Shown in pieces: positions 1-7,319 of a stretch of DNA of 37,355 bases (positions are counted from its first letter, which is position 1; each line of letters opens with the position of its first letter). The notes beneath the pieces were generated by a model. That model ran no database searches. It saw only the letters and a list, made by a program, of their open reading frames with translations, and was not told the origin of the DNA. The position numbers and the translations under genes are program-made. Source of the DNA: 1-14-2-50-31-20 sp965370315 (lineage in GTDB: Bacteria; Bacteroidota; Ignavibacteria; Ignavibacteriales; Melioribacteraceae); the NCBI GenBank assembly GCA_965370315.1, contig CBDUTO010000031.1, positions 1-37,355 of the forward strand. Reading direction: 5' to 3'.

Positions 1-67
1 ACAAACTTAAAGTGAAACTTATTCGTGTTTAGAAATTCAGCAAACCCTAATTAGTACGAAACTAATC

Positions 68-514
68 TTACATTTTTGCCATTGAGCAACCGTTTGTTTT
101 ACAGTCATCATCACATTTGTGCATTTTTGCTTTAGCTTCTTTTGCCTTTACAGCATCACATCCAGCAGTTTTACATTCTGTTGTACATTTGTGACTCATT
201 GTACTAGTTTTCGCTGATTTAGCTTTAACCGCTACACATCCTTCAGTTTTGCATTCAGATGTACAAACATGTTTAGTTGAACAATCTTTAGCTGCTTTAG
301 CATCCACTGCATCACATCCAGCAGTTTTACACTCATCTGAACATTCGTGCTTTGCTGCTTTAGCTTTTCCTTCAGAACAGCAAGCTTCAGTTTTGCAATC
401 CTCTTTAGATGATTTTTCTGCTTTTGCTGGTTTTTCTTGAGCAAATATAGATGTTGAAAGAAGTAGTGATAATGTTACTATTGCCATTGTTTTGATAATA
501 TTTGTTGCTTTCAT
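68..514 (-). CDS. Secreted cysteine-repeat, putative metal-binding protein
   Basis: 148 residues. An N-terminal signal peptide ends near residue 26 (FAQ), so the mature protein is probably periplasmic or secreted. The mature part is almost entirely repeats: four clear copies of H-x-C-x3-C-K-T-x-G-C, with cysteines at about 58/62/67, 84/88/93, 110/114/119 and 134/138/143, plus a degenerate first copy at 40-46. There are 16 cysteines in total, spaced by Ala/Lys-rich linkers (KAKxAK). The start is fixed by an AGGAG ribosome site just upstream of the ATG. The regular Cys/His spacing suggests soft-metal binding (Cu, Ag, Zn or Hg), like a periplasmic metallothionein, but I do not recognise a named family; metal binding is inferred from composition and from the flanking metal genes. 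It is last in a minus-strand gene run and shares the repeat with the protein at 1276-1695. Confidence 0.85.
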   Translation of the reverse strand: MKATNIIKTMAIVTLSLLLSTSIFAQEKPAKAEKSSKEDCKTEACCSEGKAKAAKHECSDECKTAGCDAVDAKAAKDCSTKHVCTSECKTEGCVAVKAKSAKTSTMSHKCTTECKTAGCDAVKAKEAKAKMHKCDDDCKTNGCSMAKM

Positions 515-624
515 TGTATCTCCTTTTATGAGTTATTTGTTGTAAATTCTGAACATAAGTTGCAGAATTAGTTAAATATGTTTTGTCGTATAGCTGACAT
601 AAGTGCTGTTTGCCTAATTATTTA

Positions 625-1266
625 TTAATGATTATTGCAACTACTACAACAAGATAAAGTGTCACTATTTACCTTCTCAAATGCTTCTTTTCCTTCCTTA
701 TAAGCAAAATATGAAATCCCTAAAGCTCCCAAAATATCAAGATATGCAATTCCTAAAATTTCATACAATCCGCTCGAAGCAAGCAAAATGAACGAAAGAT
801 AGAAACAAGCTTTTGTACAATTTGCATCCGCAATAATTGCATCAGATTTTAACTTATTTCCAATTGTAAGTTTTGCTTTCATTAAAAAATACATAGTAAT
901 AATAGAAACGAATGAAACAATTATTCCAACAAATGTTGTAGTTGGTTTTATATCGTAAATAATATTTAGTAGTGAACCTATTATTAATCCTACAGCTAAA
1001 ATATAAAATGCTGTACCTGTTATTTTTAATGCAGTTTTTTCAAAATTATCGTGTTTTTCAATGTTGGTTGTTTTCATTCTAATAACCATATGCAAAACAC
1101 CAATGCCTGAAATAACTTCTACGAAACTATCTAGCCCAAATCCAAAAAGTGCTAGGGTTTCATCTGCATAACCAAACATTACTGAAACTACACCTTCAAT
1201 AATATTGTATAGAATTGTAATAATTGCTAAGTATAGTGCAATACTTAATAATTTATCTTTATTCAT
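625..1266 (-). CDS. Short CDF-like cation transporter
   Basis: 213 residues with about five to six hydrophobic helices, resembling the membrane domain of cation diffusion facilitators (Cation_efflux). The TM2-like segment carries GFGLDSFVEVISG, with the acidic residues usual in this family. The TM5-like segment carries KSDAIIADANCTKAC, where the usual HxxxD metal site is replaced by Cys and polar residues. The cytoplasmic dimerisation domain of full-length CDF proteins (about 300 residues) is absent, and the protein ends in a cysteine-rich tail (CCSSCNNH) that could bind metal. It starts 9 bases after the stop of the upstream cysteine-repeat gene, so the two are very likely cotranscribed. Inner-membrane location and metal transport are inferred from the family; the substrate is unknown. 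The Cys substitutions would suit a soft metal. Confidence 0.75.
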   Translation of the reverse strand: MNKDKLLSIALYLAIITILYNIIEGVVSVMFGYADETLALFGFGLDSFVEVISGIGVLHMVIRMKTTNIEKHDNFEKTALKITGTAFYILAVGLIIGSLLNIIYDIKPTTTFVGIIVSFVSIITMYFLMKAKLTIGNKLKSDAIIADANCTKACFYLSFILLASSGLYEILGIAYLDILGALGISYFAYKEGKEAFEKVNSDTLSCCSSCNNH

Positions 1267-1275
1267 TTACTCTAC

Positions 1276-1695
1276 TCATTTTATTGAAACTTTCTTTAAT
1301 TCCATACCACATTTTGAACATTCCCCAGGTTTGTTACTTGATGGTTCACATTTCATTGGGCATTCAAATGAAACTTTCATTGCAGTGCAGTCATTTGCTT
1401 TACATTCATCGTTACAAGTATGCTTAGAATTTTTTGATTTTACTGCAGTACATCCATTTGCTTTACATTCGTCATTGCAAACATGCTTCGCCTCTTTTGT
1501 ACAGCAAGGTTTATCAACTTTTGCAGCGCATCCGTTTGCTTTGCATTCATCGTTGCATACGTGTTTTGCTTCTTTAGCACAACATTCCATTTTGCAATCA
1601 TCTTTGCATGCTTTATTTTTAGGTTCTTCTTGAGCAAGTACTGATGAAGAAAGGAATAATACAAATAGAAGTACTACCATTTTTGTTGTTTTCAT
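1276..1695 (-). CDS. Secreted cysteine-repeat protein with C-terminal HMBD module
   Basis: 139 residues with a signal peptide ending near residue 22 (LAQ). The body holds three clear copies of H-x-C-N-D-E-C-K-A-N-x-C (cysteines about 47/51/56, 73/77/82, 94/98/103), CC pairs at 38-39 and 64-65, and 19 cysteines in all. Residues about 111-136 form a heavy-metal-binding (HMBD, YHS-like) module: ECPMKCEP followed by PGECSKCGMEL. This module is common at the start of CusB-type adaptors, but the usual CPMHP is here CPMKCEP, so a Lys-Cys pair stands where His is normal. A strong GGAG site precedes the ATG. It is probably a periplasmic metal binder, cotranscribed with the CDF-like transporter. It is a paralogue of the 68-514 protein in its repeats and of the 14214-14741 protein in its C-terminal module. 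Confidence 0.85.
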   Translation of the reverse strand: MKTTKMVVLLFVLFLSSSVLAQEEPKNKACKDDCKMECCAKEAKHVCNDECKANGCAAKVDKPCCTKEAKHVCNDECKANGCTAVKSKNSKHTCNDECKANDCTAMKVSFECPMKCEPSSNKPGECSKCGMELKKVSIK

Positions 1696-1774
1696 AATAT
1701 ATCTCCTTATGTGATTATTTTATTGATAAGAACAATATCAATTTAATTAAATCTTAGTTAGTTAAATGACCTTA

Positions 1775-2089
1775 TTAAAATTCGCCATTGTATTTATTTA
1801 TTTTAATTACATATGCTGAGTAACCTAAACTGATAATTTTATCAGCTAATTTTTCAATAGTTGTCTCTTTCTCGTTATAAAGAATTGTTACGGTTTTTTC
1901 TTCTACGCTAACTTTTAAGTCAATTACTCCTTCCTCTTTTGGAAGATTATCAAACATGATTTGTTTACAATGATCACATGTTAAAGATGAATTGAATGAT
2001 ACAATTTTGTAATTTGCCTCTGGTGTTGCACTACATGCAGTTAGTATAAGAAGCAAGATCGCTACGCAATATGGTTTAATTATTTTCAT
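1775..2089 (-). CDS. HMA-domain lipoprotein
   Basis: 104 residues from the ATG at 2089. A longer reading from a TTG at 2101 is open, but that TTG lies against the GGAG that serves as ribosome site for the ATG, so I chose the shorter form. The N-terminus has a lipoprotein signal with lipobox LTAC (Cys19). The rest is a heavy-metal-associated ferredoxin-like fold with the metal motif SLTCDHC (Cys38, Cys41), ending in GYSAYVI, as is usual for HMA domains. It is probably a periplasm-facing membrane-anchored metal chaperone for Cu(I) or a similar ion. It lies directly downstream of the TonB-dependent receptor, a pairing common in Bacteroidota metal clusters, so it may receive or deliver metal at that receptor. 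This role is inferred from context. Confidence 0.85.
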   Translation of the reverse strand: MKIIKPYCVAILLLILTACSATPEANYKIVSFNSSLTCDHCKQIMFDNLPKEEGVIDLKVSVEEKTVTILYNEKETTIEKLADKIISLGYSAYVIKINKYNGEF

Positions 2090-2116
2090 TTTAGTCTCCA
2101 AAGATTTTTTTTAAGA

Positions 2117-2166
2117 CTGTCATTCAGTAATGGTTTTATACAGAATCTTTGTTTCGGGAATGACAG
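2117..2166. repeat. Short intergenic element with 9-bp inverted ends
   Basis: Perfect 9-base inverted arms (ctgtcattc and gaatgacag) bound a 50-base stretch between the receptor stop and the HMA lipoprotein start. The TGTCATTC ends resemble the dispersed palindromic intergenic repeats found in many bacterial genomes; a related but degenerate element lies at 24965-25048. It could also act as an RNA hairpin between the two genes. Confidence 0.5.
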
Positions 2167-2191
2167 AGTATTTTAAACTATGATAACTCAT

Positions 2192-4366
2192 TTATAGTGA
2201 ATACCTTGCACCAATGTAAAACATCCTTCCAATTGTTGGTGCCCAAACGATAGTTGCATCAAAGTATGGTCCAAAAGGATTCTCTGCATCGATTATTGGA
2301 TTCTCTTGTTTGTAATCTGTTATATTTTCTGCACCAACAAAAATTTCCCAATCTTTGAATATCCTTTTTATCTGTGAATTGAGTATTACGTAGCTTGGTG
2401 AATACTCATTGACAACTCTATTTGGAATTCTAGATTCCCCATTAAACTGTGTTGTTAAATCAAATTGCCACAGACGTAATCTACTTAAGTAGGAGAGTGT
2501 AACAATTCCTTTAAATTCTTTGTTTAATGGATCAGAAAGTAACTCACCGCTGTAAGTCGTTTTTACATCGTTGTAACGAATTGCCCCGAGGAAATCCAAA
2601 TTAGGAATTAGTTCATATGCTAACTCAAGTTGATATGTATTTGAGAATGCATCACCATCCAAATTATAAAAATTCACTTCACGACTATTCTTATCAACAT
2701 CCACGACAACTTTATTGATAAATTCTGTTCTGTATAACTCTAATCCAATTCTCATTTCTCTACCAAACAGAGTGTAATACTGAGTTAGGTTAACTCCAAT
2801 ATTTATTGCCTCTTCTTGATTAAGATTTTCTTGGAATACAAATTTACGCGAACTAGCAAGTAGAGAAATATTTTCTGAAATCACTTTTGCTGTTCTAAAT
2901 CCTTTTCCAATTGAAACTCTAAAAGTCGTGCTTTCTAAAGGAGAGTATCTAAAGTGCAATCGTGGAGTGTAAAAAGTTCCATACTCATTATGGAAATCTG
3001 CTCGAAGTCCGGCAATAATAGAGAAATATGAAGAAGGAATAAATGTGTACTGGAAAAATAAACCAGGCATTGTTTCAGTAATAGATTGTGAAGAATTAAC
3101 AAAAGTTTCATCATATTTGTTATATTCAAAACTTACGCCAGTGCTTATTTTATGATCAACATTAAATAAATCTCTTCCATAAATTAGGTTGGAATAGAAA
3201 CTATTTTCTTTTGCATCATAATTCCTTATTCCAAAAATGGATGTTTGGTTATGATATGTAAACATATTTATAAAGCCAATACTGTAATTTGATGAATTAC
3301 CAGGAACATATCCAATTTTACTCCAAACTTGTAATCGGTCAGTACTAATCTCAGTTTTATAAGGATTTTGAATATTAGTATCTGTTTCAAAACCCACTTG
3401 ACCTCCAGCACGTTCATCTGAAATATAGTTGAAGGTTAATTGAGTTGTCCAGTTTTTATAGTCTGTATATTTCCACCGATTAAAAATGTTGAATTGTTTA
3501 ACATTTGAGTGATCAAGAAAGGAATCATTATTATCGTCAATGTTTCTTCCAAAATACTCAGCATGAAGCATAAGATTAGTAGAAAGATTCTCGGATAAAT
3601 GAAATGATGCCACACCATTAATATCAGTTTTGAAAATACTATTTGTATATATATCCAAGTAGATATTCTCATCCGTTGGTTTTTTGAATTCAACATTTAT
3701 TTGTCCCGTCATAGCTTCAGAGCCATTTGTAACAGAAGCTGTTCCCTTAGAAATCTGAACAGACTGCATCCACGCGCCAGGAATAAAATATAAGCCAAGT
3801 GTTGAAGCAAGTCCACGCATGTTAGGAATGTTTTCAGTCATCATTTGGCTATACTTACCGGAGAGACCGAGTAACTTTATTTGCTTAACCCCAGTAACAG
3901 CATCGGAGTATGAAACATCCACAGAAGGATTTGTTTCAAAGCTTTCCGATAGATTACAACAAGCTGCTTTTAACAATTCTTTTCGCCCAATCTCTTCGGT
4001 CTGAATTGTTTCAAATTCCTTTATTGTAATACCAGTTGTTTTTGCAGTTACAAGAACATCGTTTAACTCTCTATTTTGGATTAGGTAAAGTTCAATTAGT
4101 TCATCTTCCTTTTTAACAGTAATAGTATCGGGCTCATACATTATGTGGCTAACAATTAGTTTAGGAAAATCTTCAGTAGTTTTGATTAATGAAAATTTTC
4201 CATCCATATCACTAACGGTTCCAATTTGAGTGTTTGCCCAAAAAATGTTTACTCCTGGAAGTGGAGTAGTTTTTCCGTTCTCTAAATTTTCGTAAATAGT
4301 TCCATTCAATTTCTGTGCATTTAATGTTGAAACACAGAAAAGAAACAGAAGAAATATGTATTGCAT
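2192..4366 (-). CDS. TonB-dependent outer-membrane receptor, metal-cluster type
   Basis: 724 residues from the ATG at 4366. A longer frame opens to 4429, but the GGAGAA site and a good signal peptide (MQYIFLLFLFCVSTLNAQ) support the shorter start. After the signal come a carboxypeptidase-regulatory-like beta-sandwich (about residues 20-105), a TonB plug (about 110-230) and a 22-strand-type beta-barrel to the C-terminus. The plug has KAACCNLSESFETNPSVDV, with adjacent cysteines at 136-137, typical of a receptor group found beside heavy-metal genes in Bacteroidota. It should use TonB energy to bring a ligand across the outer membrane. The neighbours (HMA lipoprotein downstream, small CC protein upstream) suggest a metal or metal complex such as copper rather than a siderophore or glycan. 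There is no SusD partner. Family assignment is firm; substrate is inferred. Confidence 0.92.
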   Translation of the reverse strand: MQYIFLLFLFCVSTLNAQKLNGTIYENLENGKTTPLPGVNIFWANTQIGTVSDMDGKFSLIKTTEDFPKLIVSHIMYEPDTITVKKEDELIELYLIQNRELNDVLVTAKTTGITIKEFETIQTEEIGRKELLKAACCNLSESFETNPSVDVSYSDAVTGVKQIKLLGLSGKYSQMMTENIPNMRGLASTLGLYFIPGAWMQSVQISKGTASVTNGSEAMTGQINVEFKKPTDENIYLDIYTNSIFKTDINGVASFHLSENLSTNLMLHAEYFGRNIDDNNDSFLDHSNVKQFNIFNRWKYTDYKNWTTQLTFNYISDERAGGQVGFETDTNIQNPYKTEISTDRLQVWSKIGYVPGNSSNYSIGFINMFTYHNQTSIFGIRNYDAKENSFYSNLIYGRDLFNVDHKISTGVSFEYNKYDETFVNSSQSITETMPGLFFQYTFIPSSYFSIIAGLRADFHNEYGTFYTPRLHFRYSPLESTTFRVSIGKGFRTAKVISENISLLASSRKFVFQENLNQEEAINIGVNLTQYYTLFGREMRIGLELYRTEFINKVVVDVDKNSREVNFYNLDGDAFSNTYQLELAYELIPNLDFLGAIRYNDVKTTYSGELLSDPLNKEFKGIVTLSYLSRLRLWQFDLTTQFNGESRIPNRVVNEYSPSYVILNSQIKRIFKDWEIFVGAENITDYKQENPIIDAENPFGPYFDATIVWAPTIGRMFYIGARYSL

Positions 4367-4539
4367 TTTCTCTCCTATAAAAAGTTGTGAAGCCATTGTG
4401 TAATTTCTTGAAGACTGTAATACCATCATGTTTACGCACGGGATCTATTCTTTTGATAAATATTCCCTATAAACCATTCTGGGATAACACATCATATTAC
4501 ACAATGAAACAGTAATAAAATTATTAGTTTTGATAAAAC

Positions 4540-5031
4540 CTAACTTATATAAGAAGGGATTTTTAATGCATGAAGTTTTATTATTAGGGCTTTTCCAAAA
4601 TACTGTGGAGTTTTTTCTTTAGAAAAGGTTATTAAATTTGTATTAACTTCTATCGAACTAGACTTATTAAATATAATATTATGAGCTATTTCAATTTTTT
4701 CCGTTTTCTTTAGGACAAAACTATTGATAGAAAATAAGGTTGGTTTTTCAAAATCAATATTCTCAATAAATGTGCACATTTCACTACAAGAATTTATTTC
4801 TGACTCTATAAAATTACCTTTATTTTCTAAATTGATAGTGCAACAATTATTGTCTATTTCTTTTTGCATTGAAGATGATTTCTCAGTATCATAATCACTT
4901 AACGATTCTATTTCCTGAGAAGAGGAATAGTGGCAACCACATTCATAAAACAAAGCAAGTGTTATATTAGATGTGTAAAACATCACTGAAATTATTAAAG
5001 TTATTACGATAAATTTTCTATTTTTTTGCAT
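4540..5031 (-). CDS. Small secreted CC-containing protein, HYC_CC_PP-like
   Basis: 163 residues with an N-terminal hydrophobic signal or anchor (about residues 7-27). Cysteines occur as CGCHY (31-35), a CC pair (63-64) and two more at 82 and 86; the C-terminus is LKIPSYIS. This layout (a HY/Cys motif, a central CC, a C-terminal proline motif) resembles the HYC_CC_PP family of small Bacteroidota proteins found beside metal receptors and efflux genes. The similarity is by pattern only and is weak. It lies just upstream of the TonB-dependent receptor in the same direction, about 170 bases away, and has a counterpart in the efflux block at 21174-21629. Function is unknown; periplasmic metal binding is plausible. 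Confidence 0.65.
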   Translation of the reverse strand: MQKNRKFIVITLIISVMFYTSNITLALFYECGCHYSSSQEIESLSDYDTEKSSSMQKEIDNNCCTINLENKGNFIESEINSCSEMCTFIENIDFEKPTLFSINSFVLKKTEKIEIAHNIIFNKSSSIEVNTNLITFSKEKTPQYFGKALIIKLHALKIPSYIS

Positions 5032-5197
5032 AATGACTACTGAGATTTTTTTTGAAAAAAATAATTGTTACAACAACAAGTTATTTTAATTTTCTAAATT
5101 CCTTCTTAATAATCTATTCATATCAATTTAATACTTTCTATTAGTGACTTCTCTTGTAATTATTATAACAAGCATTGTAAATATAATACCAGAACTC

Positions 5198-5512
5198 TTA
5201 TTTCGTTGATATTTTTTTAGAAATAATAAAATCTTGTAAGTTCTGCTCGGTCGGCAAACCATTTTGATAGTATCTGCATGAAAGAGATGGAGTTCTGTTT
5301 TCTTCCAAACTCTCCAGGTCATTACCATCAATTAGGATTGTTGGAGAACCTCTAAACTTAAAATCTTCTGCATCTTCATGTGTTTCAACCAGTATCTCAC
5401 TAAAATGGATATTAAATTCAGATTTTGAAATATATGCTTTCACCATTTCCAAAGCTTTTTCTGAGTTTGGACAACCAGTAAAATATTGAACTTCTATTTT
5501 TATATTTTCCAT
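5198..5512 (-). CDS. Thioredoxin-fold small protein, DF-family-like
   Basis: 104 residues without a signal peptide, so cytoplasmic. It begins with a beta strand and YFTGCPNSEKAL (Cys14), followed by FRGSPTILIDGND, the cis-proline strand of thioredoxin-like folds, and SCRYY (Cys79). This layout matches small thioredoxin-like proteins that sit near mercury or other metal resistance genes and are sometimes annotated as alkylmercury lyase-like or DF-family (seleno)proteins. The active-site second cysteine of a CxxC is replaced (C-P-N-S), so Cys14 and Cys79 are the likely redox or metal-binding pair. No merA, merB or merR is in the window, so a mercury role is not supported. A redox or metal-transfer function within the metal block is likely but unproven. 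Confidence 0.7.
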   Translation of the reverse strand: MENIKIEVQYFTGCPNSEKALEMVKAYISKSEFNIHFSEILVETHEDAEDFKFRGSPTILIDGNDLESLEENRTPSLSCRYYQNGLPTEQNLQDFIISKKISTK

Positions 5513-5697
5513 AATAAAATTCCATCTTATCTTTTACAAATATGAGAGCTTTAACATATTGCGACATCAAGTGTTATTATCTATTGTTTTAAGATAATAT
5601 TATAATTGGTAATTAAAAGTTAATCTATAGGAAAACACTTTCTCGCTCAAGGCGATAGAACTTTTCTAAATAGAAAATTTAGTTTTACAACTGATAA

Positions 5698-7284
5698 TCA
5701 TTTCATTAACTGCATTTTTTTTACAATCGTGCTAGTAGAACTTTTTAATTGATATAGATAAATACCAGATGACAGATGAGAGGCATCAAATGTAAGTTTG
5801 TAAGTTCCTGAACTATAGTTTCCCTTTAGTAATTCTGCAATTTTTTGTCCTAACAAATTATAAATTGTTAATGTTACATAATCATATTTTTCAAGTGAAA
5901 ATTCTATAGTGGTAGAAGGATTAAATGGATTTGGATAATTCTGACCTAATTTAAATGCTTCAATATTTTGCGTTGTTTGTTTTACACTGGTTGGAAGTAA
6001 AACAAGATTGATATTAGAAACAGTATCCTGAGTTTCGTTTATTATAAATTCATCACTCTCCGAATTATTATAACCAATTTTATTAGCAACTAATTTATAG
6101 CCACCACTTGGTAAAGAGGGCAAGTCAAACTTACCAGAGGATTTTGAAAAATTATAGTTGTAAACTTTATTATTTAAAGTTGAAACAGCGAATACCAAAG
6201 TATTATTTGCTGAATCTGATTGAGTGTTATTTAATCGAACATGCCCTCTCGCTACACCGCCTCCGTATGATGAATCTCTATCCAAGTAAACATTTTTGCC
6301 CATTTCAGAACCAACAACATCAATAGAGTCAGCTTCTTGCCAGAATGCCTCATGTTCATTCATATGATTATAATATCCAGGAATGTAATATTGTGAGAAA
6401 GCCTCCAGATAATAATTTCCACTAATCTGGATGTTATTAATTGAAAATTCGCCTTTTGAATTTGTAACAATAGCATAATCATGAAATGGATTTTCAAAAG
6501 ATGCTTGAATTTTTGAGGGGGTGTGATCTCCTTTTCTGACAACAACAATAGCTCTATTAATTGCTTCTTTTGTAACTTGGTCATAGACTAATCCTGAAAT
6601 TGATAAATCCGTTTCGGGTTCAGCTTCCAATATAAAATCTACTATTTCGGGAGTATTTTTCCTAACTTCAATAAAATTAGCATCTAAAGGTGAATATTTA
6701 AAATTACTATATTGCATATAATAACCTCCCTTTAATGCAGCGACAAAATAATTACCCACGTGTAATTCTTTTTCAAATGTTCCATTGATGTCTGTTGTTG
6801 TAGAATCAATTAAATAAATTCCATCGTAAAAGAAAAACAATTTTACATCTGCTAAATAATTTGATGTATCTTTCACGGAGCCCTTAATAACTCCATTCAT
6901 TCTATTTCCCATTTCAAAATTAACACTAACCTTAGCAGATTTTATTGGTTCATTACTACTATTAAATATTTTAATGTCACTGGGCGAATCTGTCTCATGC
7001 ATTACAAAATAATTTGTAAGAATTACATCAATTGATATTGAAGAAGCGGGTGCTAATGTTAATGGAAAACTTTTAAAATCATTTTTTCTAACATAGAGCA
7101 TTGATAAATCATATTTAATGCTGTCTATTATTATTTCGTCTGTTCCATGATTAGATATTCGTACAGTTTTATTTTTTTCGAATTGATTCATAAAATTAAT
7201 ATGACTAGGCATAATTTCAAGGTTACTCATTTGAGCAACAATAGATACGTTTAAAATCATGAGATAAATTAGAACTCTTTTCAT
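5698..7284 (-). CDS. T9SS-exported protein with carboxypeptidase-regulatory-like domains
   Basis: 528 residues with signal peptide MKRVLIYLMILNVSIVAQ. Residues about 20-125 look like an Ig-like/ASPM-type beta domain. At least three beta-sandwich units of the carboxypeptidase-regulatory/CnaB type follow (around GVIKGSVKDTSNYLADVKLF, ISGLVYDQVTKEAINRAIVV and GGVARGHVRLNNTQSDSANN). Residues 440-528 are a type A T9SS sorting domain containing GQNYPNPFNPSTTIEF and ending IVKKMQLMK. It should be exported across the outer membrane and attached to or released at the surface. It starts 35 bases after the CHAT gene stops, so it is probably the last gene of the sigma/anti-sigma/CHAT operon and could be the surface sensor, effector or protease substrate of that system. 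No enzymatic domain was seen. Confidence 0.85.
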   Translation of the reverse strand: MKRVLIYLMILNVSIVAQMSNLEIMPSHINFMNQFEKNKTVRISNHGTDEIIIDSIKYDLSMLYVRKNDFKSFPLTLAPASSISIDVILTNYFVMHETDSPSDIKIFNSSNEPIKSAKVSVNFEMGNRMNGVIKGSVKDTSNYLADVKLFFFYDGIYLIDSTTTDINGTFEKELHVGNYFVAALKGGYYMQYSNFKYSPLDANFIEVRKNTPEIVDFILEAEPETDLSISGLVYDQVTKEAINRAIVVVRKGDHTPSKIQASFENPFHDYAIVTNSKGEFSINNIQISGNYYLEAFSQYYIPGYYNHMNEHEAFWQEADSIDVVGSEMGKNVYLDRDSSYGGGVARGHVRLNNTQSDSANNTLVFAVSTLNNKVYNYNFSKSSGKFDLPSLPSGGYKLVANKIGYNNSESDEFIINETQDTVSNINLVLLPTSVKQTTQNIEAFKLGQNYPNPFNPSTTIEFSLEKYDYVTLTIYNLLGQKIAELLKGNYSSGTYKLTFDASHLSSGIYLYQLKSSTSTIVKKMQLMK

Positions 7285-7319
7285 CGTTATATTTCCGTTA
7301 AGTTTTGCTAATTACATTC

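Noticed and set aside
5198..5512. A mercury-resistance (mer) assignment for this small thioredoxin-fold gene
   Set aside because: No merA, merB, merR or merT occurs in the window, and the surrounding genes point to copper or silver; the similarity is to a broad thioredoxin-like group.
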